This document shows, in pieces, positions 19,321 to 28,494 of a stretch of 64,000 nt of DNA (positions within the stretch are counted from its first letter, which is position 1; every line of letters starts with the position of its first letter). The translations under genes were made by a program, and so were the position numbers. This DNA is from Aliiroseovarius sp. S1123 (GTDB lineage: Bacteria > Pseudomonadota > Alphaproteobacteria > Rhodobacterales > Rhodobacteraceae), in assembly GCF_023015885.1 (NCBI RefSeq), contig NZ_JALKBE010000006.1, forward strand, positions 1 to 64,000, read 5' to 3'. The notes beneath the pieces were generated by a model. That model was not told where the DNA came from. It did no database searches and saw only the letters and a program-made list of their open reading frames with translations.

Positions 19321-20211
19321 ATGACCAAGATTGACCACACCACCCCCTTTGCGGTGCCAGTCTCGCCGATTGTCGAGTTCTGGAATGACGTTCTAGCCCC
19401 GAAGTTCCTGACCTATCGCCACATTCTGGAAGGTGGCCTGTCGCGCCACAGCGCCCAAGTTTTTCCGCGCCTGGAAATCCAGAACGGCGCGCAGGTTCTC
19501 GATGTTGGCTGCGGTTTCGGCGACACCACGCTGGCTCTGGCGCGGATGGTCGGCACGAGCGGCCATGTGACCGGAGTCGATTGCTGCCCCGATTTTGTAA
19601 ACGTCGCGCAATCCGAACTGCGCAGCTCGGGGCTGGCGAACGCCAATTTTCACGTCGCAGACGCCGAGGTTCACCTGCCCGAACAGCAATATGACAGTGT
19701 CTTTGCGCGTTTCGGCACCATGTTCTTCGTGAACCCCGTGTCTGGCCTGCGCACCATGCGCAAAGCACTTCGCCCCGGTGGGCGGCTGACCCATATTGTC
19801 TGGCGACATCGCGCGGAAAACCCGTGGCTGGCGGCTGCGCGGTCGGTTCTTCTGGAGCACCTTCCACAGCCGGACGCAGACGCGCCCTGTTGTGGCCCTG
19901 GCCCGTTCTCGATGGCGGACCCGACGCTTGTACGGACGCAAATGGAGGCGGCGGGATTCACCGACATCTCATTTGAAAAGATTGACGCACAGGTTCTGGT
20001 CGGGCGAACAATTGAAGAGGCGATCGCGTTTCAACTGGCCATTGGCCCTGCGGGCGAGATTTTTCGCACGGCAGGCGACGCGGCCGAACGTAAGCGGTCC
20101 GCCATCGAAACGGATCTGCACGCGTTGTTTTCCGCGGCGCGTCACGATGCAGACGGCATCTGGATGAACAGCGCATCTTGGATGATCTCGGCGACTACGC
20201 CGCAGCAGTGA
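19321..20211 (+). CDS. class I SAM-dependent methyltransferase
   Basis: A 296-residue methyltransferase with the Rossmann motif I VLDVGCGFGDTTLALA at residues about 59-74, acidic motif II (GVDCCPD) and motif IV region (YDSVFARFGTMFF). It resembles UbiE/COQ5-type enzymes that methylate small molecules or lipids. Start at 19321 follows AAGGAG; the open frame extends 46 codons upstream across the preceding gene without homology. The substrate is unknown. Confidence 0.87.
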   Translation: MTKIDHTTPFAVPVSPIVEFWNDVLAPKFLTYRHILEGGLSRHSAQVFPRLEIQNGAQVLDVGCGFGDTTLALARMVGTSGHVTGVDCCPDFVNVAQSELRSSGLANANFHVADAEVHLPEQQYDSVFARFGTMFFVNPVSGLRTMRKALRPGGRLTHIVWRHRAENPWLAAARSVLLEHLPQPDADAPCCGPGPFSMADPTLVRTQMEAAGFTDISFEKIDAQVLVGRTIEEAIAFQLAIGPAGEIFRTAGDAAERKRSAIETDLHALFSAARHDADGIWMNSASWMISATTPQQ

Positions 20212-20222
20212 AAGGACGCAGA

Positions 20223-20765
20223 ATGGGAAAAAATTCCGATGCAACGGTGGATGCAGAGGGGACCTTTGAGCCCTATGCCGGCGGATGTACCTGCGGTCAT
20301 GTGCGATACCACATGCACTCCAAGCCTCTGATCGTACATGGTTGCCACTGCACATTCTGCCAAATCCAGACCGGCGCAGCCTATGCGGTCAATGCTTTGA
20401 TCGAGTCAGATCGGGTAGAGCTCCTTTCCGGTGCGGTGCGCGACCACCAAGTGACAACACCCAGTGGGGCCGGGCAGACGATCTCGCGTTGTCCGGAATG
20501 CGGAGTTGCCGTCTGGAGCAGATATCACGCCCTGCCGAAGGTCGGGAACCATGTCCTCTTCATACGCGCCGGAACGCTGGACGACCCAAGCCTGACGCCC
20601 CCCGATGTGCACATCTACACATCTTCCAAACAGAAACATGTCCTTCTGTCCGGCCCAGCGCCACAGTTCGACGCGTACTATGATCCCGCGAAAACTTGGT
20701 CGAAAGAAAGCCTCGCACGCTATGCGGTGATCATCGCTTCCAAAACGCGTGGTACCGCGCATTGA
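20223..20765 (+). CDS. GFA family zinc protein (glutathione-dependent formaldehyde-activating-like)
   Basis: A 180-residue protein with the GFA-type zinc cysteines: GGCTCGHVRYH near residue 20, GCHCTFCQ near 40 and CPECGVAVW near 94. The family is named for spontaneous glutathione-formaldehyde adduct formation, but most members are of unknown activity. It starts at ATG 20223, 11 bases after the methyltransferase stop, so is co-transcribed with it. No glutathione-dependent formaldehyde dehydrogenase is nearby, so the name should not be taken as function. Confidence 0.85.
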   Translation: MGKNSDATVDAEGTFEPYAGGCTCGHVRYHMHSKPLIVHGCHCTFCQIQTGAAYAVNALIESDRVELLSGAVRDHQVTTPSGAGQTISRCPECGVAVWSRYHALPKVGNHVLFIRAGTLDDPSLTPPDVHIYTSSKQKHVLLSGPAPQFDAYYDPAKTWSKESLARYAVIIASKTRGTAH

Positions 20766-20987
20766 TGAACGGAAAGGGAATGTGACAGTAGTTGGCGTCC
20801 CTGCGGCAGGCGCCGCGAAGCCCCGCTTTCCGCTCTCTGTTTCCAAGCCGATCTCAGAACAGGTCGCCAAGCACCCCTACCAACTGTGGCAGAATTGTCC
20901 TGCAGTTTGGAAAGGCGGTATTGGCTAGATCCAGTCGGCGCACACCCGTATGGTGTTCATTTTTCGCATGCTTTCCAAGGATGACCT

Positions 20988-21420
20988 ATGATCATTTCAA
21001 GCAAGATGCGGGTGTTGATCGTGTTTTGCCACCCGTCCCCCGAAAGCTTCAACCCGGTCATGGACGGGGACGAATTGCGCAACTATTTGGACACCGGTCG
21101 CAACCGTCTTGGGTAGAGGACGATATCGAGGACATTCTTTGGTGCAATGCCCTGATCTTCATCTACTCTACCTGGTGCTATGGCCCACCCGCGATGCTGG
21201 AACGCTGCCTTCTGCCCGGAGTGGCGTTCGATCCAGCGCTTTGGGCAGCGACACGATCCCGCGTGGGCTGGCGCATGTCACACGCTTGGGCGGTTTCACC
21301 ACCTGCGACGCAAGCCTTGCGCTAACACATATGATGGGATCCCCAGGCAAGAACACATTCTTGCGGGGCGTGCGGGCGCTTTTGGCAGTGCGCTGCAAGA
21401 CCAGCTTTGAGGGGTATTAA
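20988..21420 (+). pseudogene. broken NAD(P)H:quinone oxidoreductase (flavodoxin-like fold)
   Basis: Three different frames carry successive pieces of one NQO-type flavoprotein: the N-terminus MRVLIVFCHPSPESFN after a good start at 20988; the middle DDIEDILWCNALIFIYSTW-CYG with PAMLERCLLPGVAF; and the end GGFTTCDASLALTHMMGSPG with RGVRALL. At least two frameshifts and an internal loss of about 60 codons make it dead. It ends on a TAA at 21420 facing the ABC ATPase gene. Bases 20766-20987 hold an unassigned open stretch, possibly another scrap. Confidence 0.75.
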
Positions 21421-22409
21421 ATGCGCGCGCCTTCCGGGCTAAAGAAATACGCATTGTCGGCGTCGAATCCGAGTGACAGGGACTGCCCTTCTGCAATGTC
21501 ATGTTGACCGAACAGGCGTGCCGTAATCTGCTGGTCGCCGAGTTTGGCGATCACGTTCGTATCTCCACCAAGTTTTTCAACATGGCTGACATGTACCGAT
21601 AGTGCGCCGTCGTCTGCCAGATACAGATCCTCGGGGCGCACGCCCATAGTCCGATCATCGCCTTCCGTCACCAGACCGGCTGGGAAGAAATTCATCGCCG
21701 GAGAGCCCAGAAAGCCCGCGACAAACTGGTTTGCCGGGTTGTTATACAGCTCCATCGGGCTGCCAATCTGCTCGACCCGTCCGTCACGCAGAACAACAAT
21801 CTTATCGGCCAGTGTCATCGCTTCGGTCTGATCATGGGTCACATAGACCATCGACGTGCCAAGCTGCGCATGCAGGCCGGCGATCTCGATCCGGGTGTTC
21901 ATGCGCAGGGCTGCGTCGAGGTTCGACAGGGGCTCGTCAAAGAGGAATATCTTTGGCTGGCGCACGATGGCGCGCCCGATGGCGACGCGCTGACGCTGGC
22001 CGCCCGACAGCTCTGACGGGAAGCGATCAAGATATTCCTCAAGGTTCAGCATGCGGCTGGCCTCGGCCACGCGAGCGTCGATCACATCCTTGGGCTGCTT
22101 TTCCTGTTTCAGCGCCAGCGACATGTTCTTGCGCACGTTAAGGTGCGGATAAAGCGCGTAGCTTTGGAACACCATCGCGATGCCGCGCTTGGACGGCGGG
22201 GTCATGTTCACCACATCGTCCCCGATCCGGATCTCGCCCGAGCTTGCGTCTTCCAGCCCGGCGATCACGCGCAGAAGGGTGGACTTGCCGCAACCGGATG
22301 GGCCGACGAACACAACGAACTCGCCTTCTTCGATTTCGATATTGATGTCTTTCAGCACATGAACTTTGCCGAAGGATTTGTTCACATTGGTCAGGGTCAG
22401 CGCCGTCAT
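21417..22409 (-). CDS. sugar ABC transporter ATP-binding protein (UgpC/MsmK type)
   Basis: This 330-residue ATPase powers the sugar ABC importer in this operon. Walker A is GPSGCGKST at residues 36-44, the signature LSGGQRQRVAIGRA near 134, Walker B FLFDEP near 155, and a C-terminal regulatory OB-fold domain (MGVRPEDLYL) typical of carbohydrate importers. It is the last gene of the leftward unit and overlaps the oxidoreductase stop by 4 bases. Confidence 0.93.
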   Translation of the reverse strand: MTALTLTNVNKSFGKVHVLKDINIEIEEGEFVVFVGPSGCGKSTLLRVIAGLEDASSGEIRIGDDVVNMTPPSKRGIAMVFQSYALYPHLNVRKNMSLALKQEKQPKDVIDARVAEASRMLNLEEYLDRFPSELSGGQRQRVAIGRAIVRQPKIFLFDEPLSNLDAALRMNTRIEIAGLHAQLGTSMVYVTHDQTEAMTLADKIVVLRDGRVEQIGSPMELYNNPANQFVAGFLGSPAMNFFPAGLVTEGDDRTMGVRPEDLYLADDGALSVHVSHVEKLGGDTNVIAKLGDQQITARLFGQHDIAEGQSLSLGFDADNAYFFSPEGARI

Positions 22410-23440
22410 GGCGTCACCTCCATCAGGTTTACGGGTTGTCCAGTACGGACGCTTTCGTCAGCAGCCAAACAAATGGCCAGCGATTGAACGGCGTCCTGCA
22501 TATGTCGGGTTAGGTCGATATCTTCGCGGATCGAGCGCAGCATATAGGCTTGCTCGGCGTCGCAAAGCTCTTGGTGGCCGGGTTCATCAGGCAGGTCGAT
22601 CACGGTGTCGCCGTCTGGGCGGTGCACCAACAGGCCTCCGACCTTGGTGTGGCCATCCACGTCCGAAGAACCGGCCTTGTCGGCTTCAGTGATCGACACC
22701 GATCCCGCGGGCGAGATTACGTCTTTCACGAAAAACGCGGTCTCGGACATCATCGGGCCCCAGCCTGCCTCGTACCAACCGACCGATCCGTCGTCGAACG
22801 TGACCTGAAATTGGCCGTAATTGTACATGTTAGGCGCGATTTCGTCTGATAGGCGCAGCCCCATAGCGTTCACGCGCACGGGTTTGGCATCGGTGATCTG
22901 GCACCAGACATCCACATAATGCACGCCGCAATCAACGATCGGGGCGGTGGTCTGCATTAGTGCCTTGTGGGTCTCCCACTCGGCACCTGTGCTTTGCTGG
23001 TTCAGGTTCATGCGAAACACATATGGACCGCCCAAAGCGCGAGCCTCTTCGATCAGGCGCACCCAGCTGGGATGGTGGCGCAGGATGTATCCTACGGCCA
23101 GCTTCAGGCCCAGCCGGGTTGCCGTGTCCACCACCCGGCGCGCATCTTCCACTGTCGTCGCCAGTGGCTTTTCGACGAAGACATGCGCACCTGCTTCCAT
23201 CGCGGCCACAGCATAGTCGGCGTGGCTGTCGGAATAGGTGGCAATAACCACGAGGTCGGGGTGAGTGGTGGAGAGGGCCTCGTGGAAATCAGTGAAAACG
23301 GGGTAGGGGGCCAGATCGGGGGCGTCTACCTTGCCCGACCGGTTCACCAATCCCACAATCTCGGCGTCTGGATGATGGTGATGCGCCAGCGCGTGGCTCA
23401 TCCCCATATTCCCCAGACCTGCGATCAGAACACGGGTCAT
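22406..23440 (-). CDS. Gfo/Idh/MocA family oxidoreductase
   Basis: A 344-residue NAD(P)-dependent dehydrogenase. The Rossmann motif VLIAGLGNMGMSH is at residues 4-16 and the catalytic-lysine motif EKP near 93 (VFVEKPLATT). The C-terminal half forms the substrate beta-sheet. Start at 23440 was chosen at the Rossmann fold; the upstream extension of 65 codons is non-homologous. It sits between the permease and ATPase genes, so it likely acts on the imported sugar or amino sugar. Substrate unknown. Confidence 0.87.
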   Translation of the reverse strand: MTRVLIAGLGNMGMSHALAHHHHPDAEIVGLVNRSGKVDAPDLAPYPVFTDFHEALSTTHPDLVVIATYSDSHADYAVAAMEAGAHVFVEKPLATTVEDARRVVDTATRLGLKLAVGYILRHHPSWVRLIEEARALGGPYVFRMNLNQQSTGAEWETHKALMQTTAPIVDCGVHYVDVWCQITDAKPVRVNAMGLRLSDEIAPNMYNYGQFQVTFDDGSVGWYEAGWGPMMSETAFFVKDVISPAGSVSITEADKAGSSDVDGHTKVGGLLVHRPDGDTVIDLPDEPGHQELCDAEQAYMLRSIREDIDLTRHMQDAVQSLAICLAADESVRTGQPVNLMEVTP

Positions 23441-24276
23441 TTCACGGCTCCCGACGTGATGCCGCGGATCAGTTGACGCGAGAAGATGACGTAGAGCACC
23501 AAGACCGGCAGGATCGCCATCGACAGGGCGGACAGGACCGCGTTCCAGTCGGTCACGAATTGTCCGATGAAGACCTGGCTGCCAAGGGTGAGCGTCTTGG
23601 TTTCCTCGGCCGGGGCCAGGATCAGCGGGAACCACAGGTCGTTCCAGATTGGGATCATGTTGAACACGGCGACCGTTGCCATCGCCGGGCGCACCAGTGG
23701 CAGCACCAATTTAAAGAAAATCGTGTATTCAGACAGCCCGTCGATCCGGCCTGCGTTTTTCAGGTCGTCCGACACCTGCCGCATGAACTCGGACAGGATG
23801 AAGACGGCAAGCGGCAGGCCTTGTGCGGTGTAGACAAGGATCAGCGCCCAGAGCGAGTTGACCAGCCCGGTCGCCACCATCATTTCAAGAATGGCCACGG
23901 TACCGATGCGGATCGGGATCATGATGCCAAGGGCAAGATAAAGCCCCATCAGCGTGTTGCCTTTGAAACGGTATTCGCTCAGCGCGAAGGCCGCCATTGC
24001 GCCGAACAGCAGCACGAAGAACAAGGACGCCACGGTCACGATCATCGAGTTCTGGAAGTAGAGGAAGAAATCCCCCTGCTTCATCACCGTCTGATAGCCG
24101 ATCATCGAAAAACTGTCTGCATCCGGCATCGCCAAAGGCTCGCGGAAGATCGCTTTGCGCGTCTTGAAGCTGTTGATCAGGATCACGAAGACCGGGAACA
24201 GCGCGATCAGCGTGTAAAGGATCAGCGCGCCATGCATCGCGGCTGTATTCAGCGGGTTTGTGCGGGCCTGATTCAT
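23437..24276 (-). CDS. carbohydrate ABC transporter permease (MalG type)
   Basis: A 279-residue inner-membrane permease with six hydrophobic segments and the coupling-loop motif around EYTIFFKLVLPLVRPAMATV that contacts the ATPase. The N-terminus has the MalG-type leading helix followed by the FKTRKAIF segment. It pairs with the MalF-type permease encoded 12 bases upstream. Confidence 0.92.
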   Translation of the reverse strand: MNQARTNPLNTAAMHGALILYTLIALFPVFVILINSFKTRKAIFREPLAMPDADSFSMIGYQTVMKQGDFFLYFQNSMIVTVASLFFVLLFGAMAAFALSEYRFKGNTLMGLYLALGIMIPIRIGTVAILEMMVATGLVNSLWALILVYTAQGLPLAVFILSEFMRQVSDDLKNAGRIDGLSEYTIFFKLVLPLVRPAMATVAVFNMIPIWNDLWFPLILAPAEETKTLTLGSQVFIGQFVTDWNAVLSALSMAILPVLVLYVIFSRQLIRGITSGAVK

Positions 24277-24288
24277 GGTCCTAACTCC

Positions 24289-25203
24289 TTACAGCTGATA
24301 CCGGCGCATCCGGGTTTGGATGCCGAAAAGATAGATGCAGACCCCCACAAGGATGATCGCGAACATGGCGCCAGCGATGGCCGATCCCATATGCGGGTCT
24401 CCCAGTTGCAGCTGGAAGCCAAAGAATGTCCGATACATGAACGTGCCAAGGATATCGGTCGAGAAGGCCGGCCCCGCCAACGCGCCTTGCGCGGCATAGA
24501 TCAGGTCGAAGGCATTGAAATTGCCGACGAATGTCAGGATCGAGATGATACCGATCGAGGGCAGGATCAGCGGAAGCTTGATCTTCCAGAAGGCAGACAT
24601 GCCAGTGATACCGTCAATTTCGCCCGCTTCCAGAACCTCTTCGGGGATCGACAGAAGCGCGGCGTAGATCAGCATCATCGGGATACCGACGAACTGCCAG
24701 ACGGAAATGAGTGCAAGCGTGGTCAGCGCGTATTCTTCCTTGCCCAACCAAGGCGCAAATAGGGATTTCAGGCCCACCGCATCCAGCATCGAAGGAGCGA
24801 TGCCCCAGATGGGCGACAGGATCAGTTTCCACGCAAAGCCAACAATCACGAAGCTTAGGATCGTTGGGATAAAGATGGCCGAGCGGTAAAGTGCAGCGAA
24901 GCGCAGCCGGGGATGGCTGAGGATCGCGGCCAGAGCGATGCCGATCGGGTTCTGAACCAGCATGTGGATCAGGAAAAACCAGAAATTGTTGCCCAATGCG
25001 TTCCAGAATTGCTCGGACCAGATCGGATCCCCAAACAGGGTCTGGAAGTTCTGAAGCCCGACATAGACGCGCTCCTGATCAATCTTGCTGAACAAGGACA
25101 GGCGCAGCGTGTTGAAAAGCGGGAAGATCATCACCGCCGTATAGACAAGCACAGCAGGGGCAAGGAACACGGCAATGTGCCAACGGATACGAGGCTTTTG
25201 CAT
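24289..25203 (-). CDS. carbohydrate ABC transporter permease (MalF type)
   Basis: A 304-residue permease with six membrane helices and the EAA-like coupling loop (EVLEAGEIDGITGMSAFWKI, then KLPLILPSIG). It forms the channel with the MalG-type partner. A hairpin separates it from the binding-protein gene upstream. Confidence 0.92.
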   Translation of the reverse strand: MQKPRIRWHIAVFLAPAVLVYTAVMIFPLFNTLRLSLFSKIDQERVYVGLQNFQTLFGDPIWSEQFWNALGNNFWFFLIHMLVQNPIGIALAAILSHPRLRFAALYRSAIFIPTILSFVIVGFAWKLILSPIWGIAPSMLDAVGLKSLFAPWLGKEEYALTTLALISVWQFVGIPMMLIYAALLSIPEEVLEAGEIDGITGMSAFWKIKLPLILPSIGIISILTFVGNFNAFDLIYAAQGALAGPAFSTDILGTFMYRTFFGFQLQLGDPHMGSAIAGAMFAIILVGVCIYLFGIQTRMRRYQL

Positions 25204-25222
25204 GGGAAACTCCGGGTGTGTG

Positions 25223-25247
25223 CCCGGACGCCATCAAAGCGTCCGGG
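25223..25247 (-). terminator. hairpin between binding-protein and permease genes
   Basis: CCCGGACGC and GCGTCCGGG form perfect 9-bp arms with a 7-base loop just after the binding-protein stop. As at the TRAP locus, it lacks a strong T-run and probably limits read-through or stabilises the binding-protein message. Confidence 0.65.
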
Positions 25248-25267
25248 TCGTTTGCAACAGAGGGAGG

Positions 25268-26521
25268 TTACTGCTGCGGTGCGTACCAGCTGGCCAGACC
25301 GTCTTGCAGTTTCTGACCAAGCTCTTCAGGTGACGACGTGCCTTTGATGGCGGCCACGGACGCGCCCCAGGTGTCGTTCTCTAGGTTCGGCGTACCACGC
25401 GACAGGATCTGATAGGTCGAGCGGATTGTGCTTTCGCACTCGCCGCGCCAGCCTACGATCTCTTTCGCCAGCGGATCTTCCAGTTCAACAGGTGTGCTGG
25501 ACAGCGGGAAGAAGCCGGGCAGAGCGTTGCCAAAGATCGACGCGAACTCGGGGCTTGCGACCCAAGACAGGAACGTCTTGGCAGCGTCCGGGTTGGCAGT
25601 CTTGGCGTTCATGCCGATGCCGATGTCCGTGTGGTCCGAGATATAGCAGGTGTCGCCTGCATTCTGGACGGGCGGCTTGAAGGCACCCATTTCGAAGTCA
25701 ACCAAGGCGTTGAAGCCCGAGATCTCCCACGATCCGGCCGGATAGACGGCAGCACGGCCCAGCGTGAACAGGTTTTGGCTGTCGGGATAGGTTTGAGCCT
25801 CATAGCCGTCACCCAGATAGCCGCCCCATTTGGCCAGTGTCGCATAAGGCGCAACCCATTGCGGGTCGGTCAGCTTCTGTTCGCCTTTGATCAGCGCCAG
25901 ACGACCTTCTTCGCCCTTCCAATAGTTCGGACCGATGTTGTTATAGCCCATGGTGGCCGCTTCCCACTGGTCGTTGGTGCCCATCGCCATCGGGATATAG
26001 CTGCCGTCTTCCTTGATGGTGTCGAGAGCGGCGAAGAACTCGGCCTCGGTGGTCGGAACCTCGATGCCCAGCTCGGCAAAGGCGTCCTTGTTGTAGATGA
26101 AGCCGTGGATCACGGATGCCATCGGCACGCAGAAGCTGGCCGAACCATCATCTGTCTGCCATGCGGACTTTGCCACGTCCGAGAAGTTGCCCATGGCCTC
26201 CATGTCGTCCAGATCAGCCAAGTGACCTGCTTCGAACAGGGCCAGCGAGGCATCGAACGGGCGGCAAGTGATCAGATCACCAGCCGACCCAGCGTCCAGT
26301 TTCGAGTTCAGGACCGCGTTGTATTCGGCAGGGGCCGACGGGCTGAATTTCACCTTGATGCCGGGATGTTCGGCCTCAAAAGCCGGAATGATCTTGTCCT
26401 GCCACAGGGTCAGGTCGTCATTGCGCCAGCTTTCGATGGTCAGCGTGACGTCTTCTGCATAGGCGCTTGTCGCGACCAATGCGGTGCCGGCAAGCGCCAG
26501 CGAGAACAAACTACGTTTCAT
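25268..26521 (-). CDS. sugar ABC transporter substrate-binding protein
   Basis: A 417-residue periplasmic binding protein of the MalE-like extracellular-solute-binding family 1, with a signal peptide (MKRSLFSLALAGTALVATSAYA). Features include the N-terminal LTIESWRNDDLTLWQDKIIP and the tryptophan-rich sugar site region. Start at 26521 is where the signal peptide begins, preceded by GGAGG. It lies between MurQ and the permeases; context suggests GlcNAc, chitooligosaccharide or another amino sugar as ligand. Confidence 0.92.
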   Translation of the reverse strand: MKRSLFSLALAGTALVATSAYAEDVTLTIESWRNDDLTLWQDKIIPAFEAEHPGIKVKFSPSAPAEYNAVLNSKLDAGSAGDLITCRPFDASLALFEAGHLADLDDMEAMGNFSDVAKSAWQTDDGSASFCVPMASVIHGFIYNKDAFAELGIEVPTTEAEFFAALDTIKEDGSYIPMAMGTNDQWEAATMGYNNIGPNYWKGEEGRLALIKGEQKLTDPQWVAPYATLAKWGGYLGDGYEAQTYPDSQNLFTLGRAAVYPAGSWEISGFNALVDFEMGAFKPPVQNAGDTCYISDHTDIGIGMNAKTANPDAAKTFLSWVASPEFASIFGNALPGFFPLSSTPVELEDPLAKEIVGWRGECESTIRSTYQILSRGTPNLENDTWGASVAAIKGTSSPEELGQKLQDGLASWYAPQQ

Positions 26522-26543
26522 TTTTTCCTCCCAGAAGTTTGAT

Positions 26544-27437
26544 TTATTCGTTCTTGAGTTTCTCCAACACGGGGCGAAGGTGCCCCTTGCGGGCATTCAA
26601 TAGCGCGGTTGCCTTGGGCAGGCTCTCGACGCCGGATGCGATCAGAATGGCGGGTTTCACGGCGCCACCTGCTTGTGACAGGGCGTTTTCGGCCACGGCG
26701 TCATCGACCCCCGCGATCTTCGCGACAATCCCACGTGCACGGCCAAGCAGCTTGGCGTTGTCCGCGGTCAGATTGACCATCATCCCGTCATGCACATGGC
26801 CCAACTGGACGGCCATCAACGTCGACAGCATGTTCAGGGCAATCTTCTGCGCCGTGCCCGCGCCCATCCGGGTCGAACCCGAAAGCAGTTCGGACGGGGT
26901 GGCCAACAGAATTGGATGATCGCTGAGGCACAGCAGCTCGGCCCCGGCGTTGTTGGCAATGCCGACCACCGTTGCCCCTGCGGATATTGCGACCCGGGCG
27001 GCCTCATTTGTGTATGGCGTCGAGCCACTGGCCGATACGGCTATCACAGTATCATGTGGTCCGATGTCTGCGAGGCTCTTGCGAATTTGGTCGGTTTCAT
27101 CTTCCGTGCCGCCGGGCATTTCCGCCCCTGTTGGCAACCCTCCGGCCATGTGAATGCGGATCTGAGAAGGTGGGATCGAGAACGTGCCGCCCAGCTCCAT
27201 CGCGTCAGCGGCAGCCATCAAGCCCGAGGACCCAGCTGCCACATAATGCAACACAGCATCTTGGGAAATGCTCTGGGCCATGGCCTGACTGGCGTCTGCA
27301 ATCTGACCAGAAGCCTTTTCCACGCATGTGGCCGCGTTGCTTTGGCCTTGCGACAAAAGCAGAGCGATCTCGGTCAGAGGCCGGCAATCAAGCCCCTCTG
27401 CCTTTTCGTGCAATTGTTCTGTGACACGCTGTGGCAC
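26544..27437 (-). CDS. murQ: N-acetylmuramic acid 6-phosphate etherase family protein
   Basis: A 297-residue SIS-fold lyase of the MurQ family, which removes the lactyl ether of MurNAc-6P to give GlcNAc-6P in peptidoglycan recycling. Visible are the SIS phosphosugar segment YVAAGSSGLMAAADAMEL, the SASGSTPYT loop and the family-typical STRMGAGTAQKIALNMLST. Length is normal. It leads the leftward operon of sugar uptake genes and feeds NagA and the deaminase encoded on the divergent arm. MurQ paralogs acting on other sugars exist, so the symbol is by family and context. Confidence 0.85.
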   Translation of the reverse strand: MPQRVTEQLHEKAEGLDCRPLTEIALLLSQGQSNAATCVEKASGQIADASQAMAQSISQDAVLHYVAAGSSGLMAAADAMELGGTFSIPPSQIRIHMAGGLPTGAEMPGGTEDETDQIRKSLADIGPHDTVIAVSASGSTPYTNEAARVAISAGATVVGIANNAGAELLCLSDHPILLATPSELLSGSTRMGAGTAQKIALNMLSTLMAVQLGHVHDGMMVNLTADNAKLLGRARGIVAKIAGVDDAVAENALSQAGGAVKPAILIASGVESLPKATALLNARKGHLRPVLEKLKNE

Positions 27438-27467
27438 GCGATTCCCCCCATTGGATTGTCAAATAAC

Positions 27468-27483
27468 ATACCTATTAAATACC
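27468..27483 (-). promoter_or_regulatory. GGTAT direct-repeat element in front of murQ
   Basis: On the murQ-reading strand this is GGTATTTAATAGGTAT, two GGTAT boxes 11 bases apart. A near-identical element in the opposite orientation precedes the kinase gene (27579-27594). The pair is a candidate binding site for the GntR/UTRA regulator encoded in the rightward arm. Confidence 0.5.
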
Positions 27484-27578
27484 ATTTGTCTACCATTTTG
27501 TTGTGATCCATGATTATTGCGCCAATTTGGTTTGAATTTAGGCTCCTGGGTCGATTTTGGTCTTTTAAAACTAAAATA

Positions 27579-27594
27579 GGTATTATAAAGGTAT
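27579..27594 (+). promoter_or_regulatory. GGTAT direct-repeat element in front of the kinase gene
   Basis: GGTATTATAAAGGTAT ends 3 bases before the start codon at 27598 and overlaps the likely ribosome-binding site (AAAGG). It matches the murQ-side element in 13 of 16 positions. Binding here could block both transcription and translation start. Confidence 0.5.
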
Positions 27595-27597
27595 CAC

Positions 27598-28494
27598 ATG
27601 ATTCATTCATCCAAGCATACATCCAATCCCGTGGTGGCCATCGACGGTGGCGGTACGCGTTGTCGCCTTGCTTTGCGCAATGGGTGCGCTGATGCGGTGG
27701 TCGAATTGGGGTCCGCTAATGTCACCACAGATTTCGATGCCGCGATTTCCGAGATCTCGCGCGGGTTGGGGTTGTTGGGCGCGCGCGCCGGGATTGAAAT
27801 GGCCGAACTGATCAGCCTGCCGGCCTATGTGGGTCTTGCTGGGGTTGCGGGCCCATCTGTCGCTAAGGACGTCGCTGAAGCCCTGCCATTTACACATATA
27901 CGTGTTGAAGATGATCGCCCGTCCGCACTGGTGGGTGCATTGGGCGCGCGTGATGGCGTGGTGGCGCATTGCGGCACCGGGTCGTTCTTGGCAGCCCAGA
28001 TCAATGGAGATCGGAGATTTGCAGGGGGCTGGGGACCGGTTCTGGGTGATCCGGCATCTGCGCAATGGGTTGGGCGACGCGGTTTGACGCTGACGCTGGA
28101 TGCGGTGGATGGGATTTGTGCGCACACTGCCTATTCCCAACATGTTTTGGACAAGCTGTCTGGCGCAGCGGGTGTCGTGCAGTTCGCTTCGACAGCCCGC
28201 CCGGCGGATTTCGGGGCGTTGGCCCCGGCAATCACTGCCTACGCAGCAAAGGGCGACGCCCTTGCGCGGCAGGTCGTGCAGGAAGCCGCCAACAGCATCG
28301 CGGAATTGCTGCCGATCCTGGGGTGGAAGCCCGGCATGGCCATCTGCCTGACCGGAGGGATCGCGCCGCAATACGCATCCTATCTGCCCGACGACATGCA
28401 AAGCTGCGTCACCGCCCCAGCGGGGGAACCCCTGAGCGGGGCGCTGTCCTTGGCCCAATCGTTCAGCGAGGAGATTGCCCATGAACATCTCTGA
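27598..28494 (+). CDS. BadF/BadG-type sugar kinase (probable N-acetylglucosamine kinase)
   Basis: A 298-residue actin-fold ATPase. The phosphate-1 motif VVAIDGGGTRCRLAL is at residues 11-25 and the phosphate-2 motif VVAHCGTGSFLAAQ near 122, followed by GGWGPVLGDPASAQWVG, as in GspK/NagK-like kinases of amino sugars. It should phosphorylate imported GlcNAc or MurNAc so that MurQ and NagA can act. It is the first gene of the rightward operon and overlaps the GntR gene by 14 bases. Confidence 0.83.
   Translation: MIHSSKHTSNPVVAIDGGGTRCRLALRNGCADAVVELGSANVTTDFDAAISEISRGLGLLGARAGIEMAELISLPAYVGLAGVAGPSVAKDVAEALPFTHIRVEDDRPSALVGALGARDGVVAHCGTGSFLAAQINGDRRFAGGWGPVLGDPASAQWVGRRGLTLTLDAVDGICAHTAYSQHVLDKLSGAAGVVQFASTARPADFGALAPAITAYAAKGDALARQVVQEAANSIAELLPILGWKPGMAICLTGGIAPQYASYLPDDMQSCVTAPAGEPLSGALSLAQSFSEEIAHEHL

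Noticed and set aside
23473-24762. Rightward open frame of 429 codons across the sugar permease genes
   Set aside because: Charged, low-complexity translation opposite two clearly real permease genes; typical high-GC antisense shadow.
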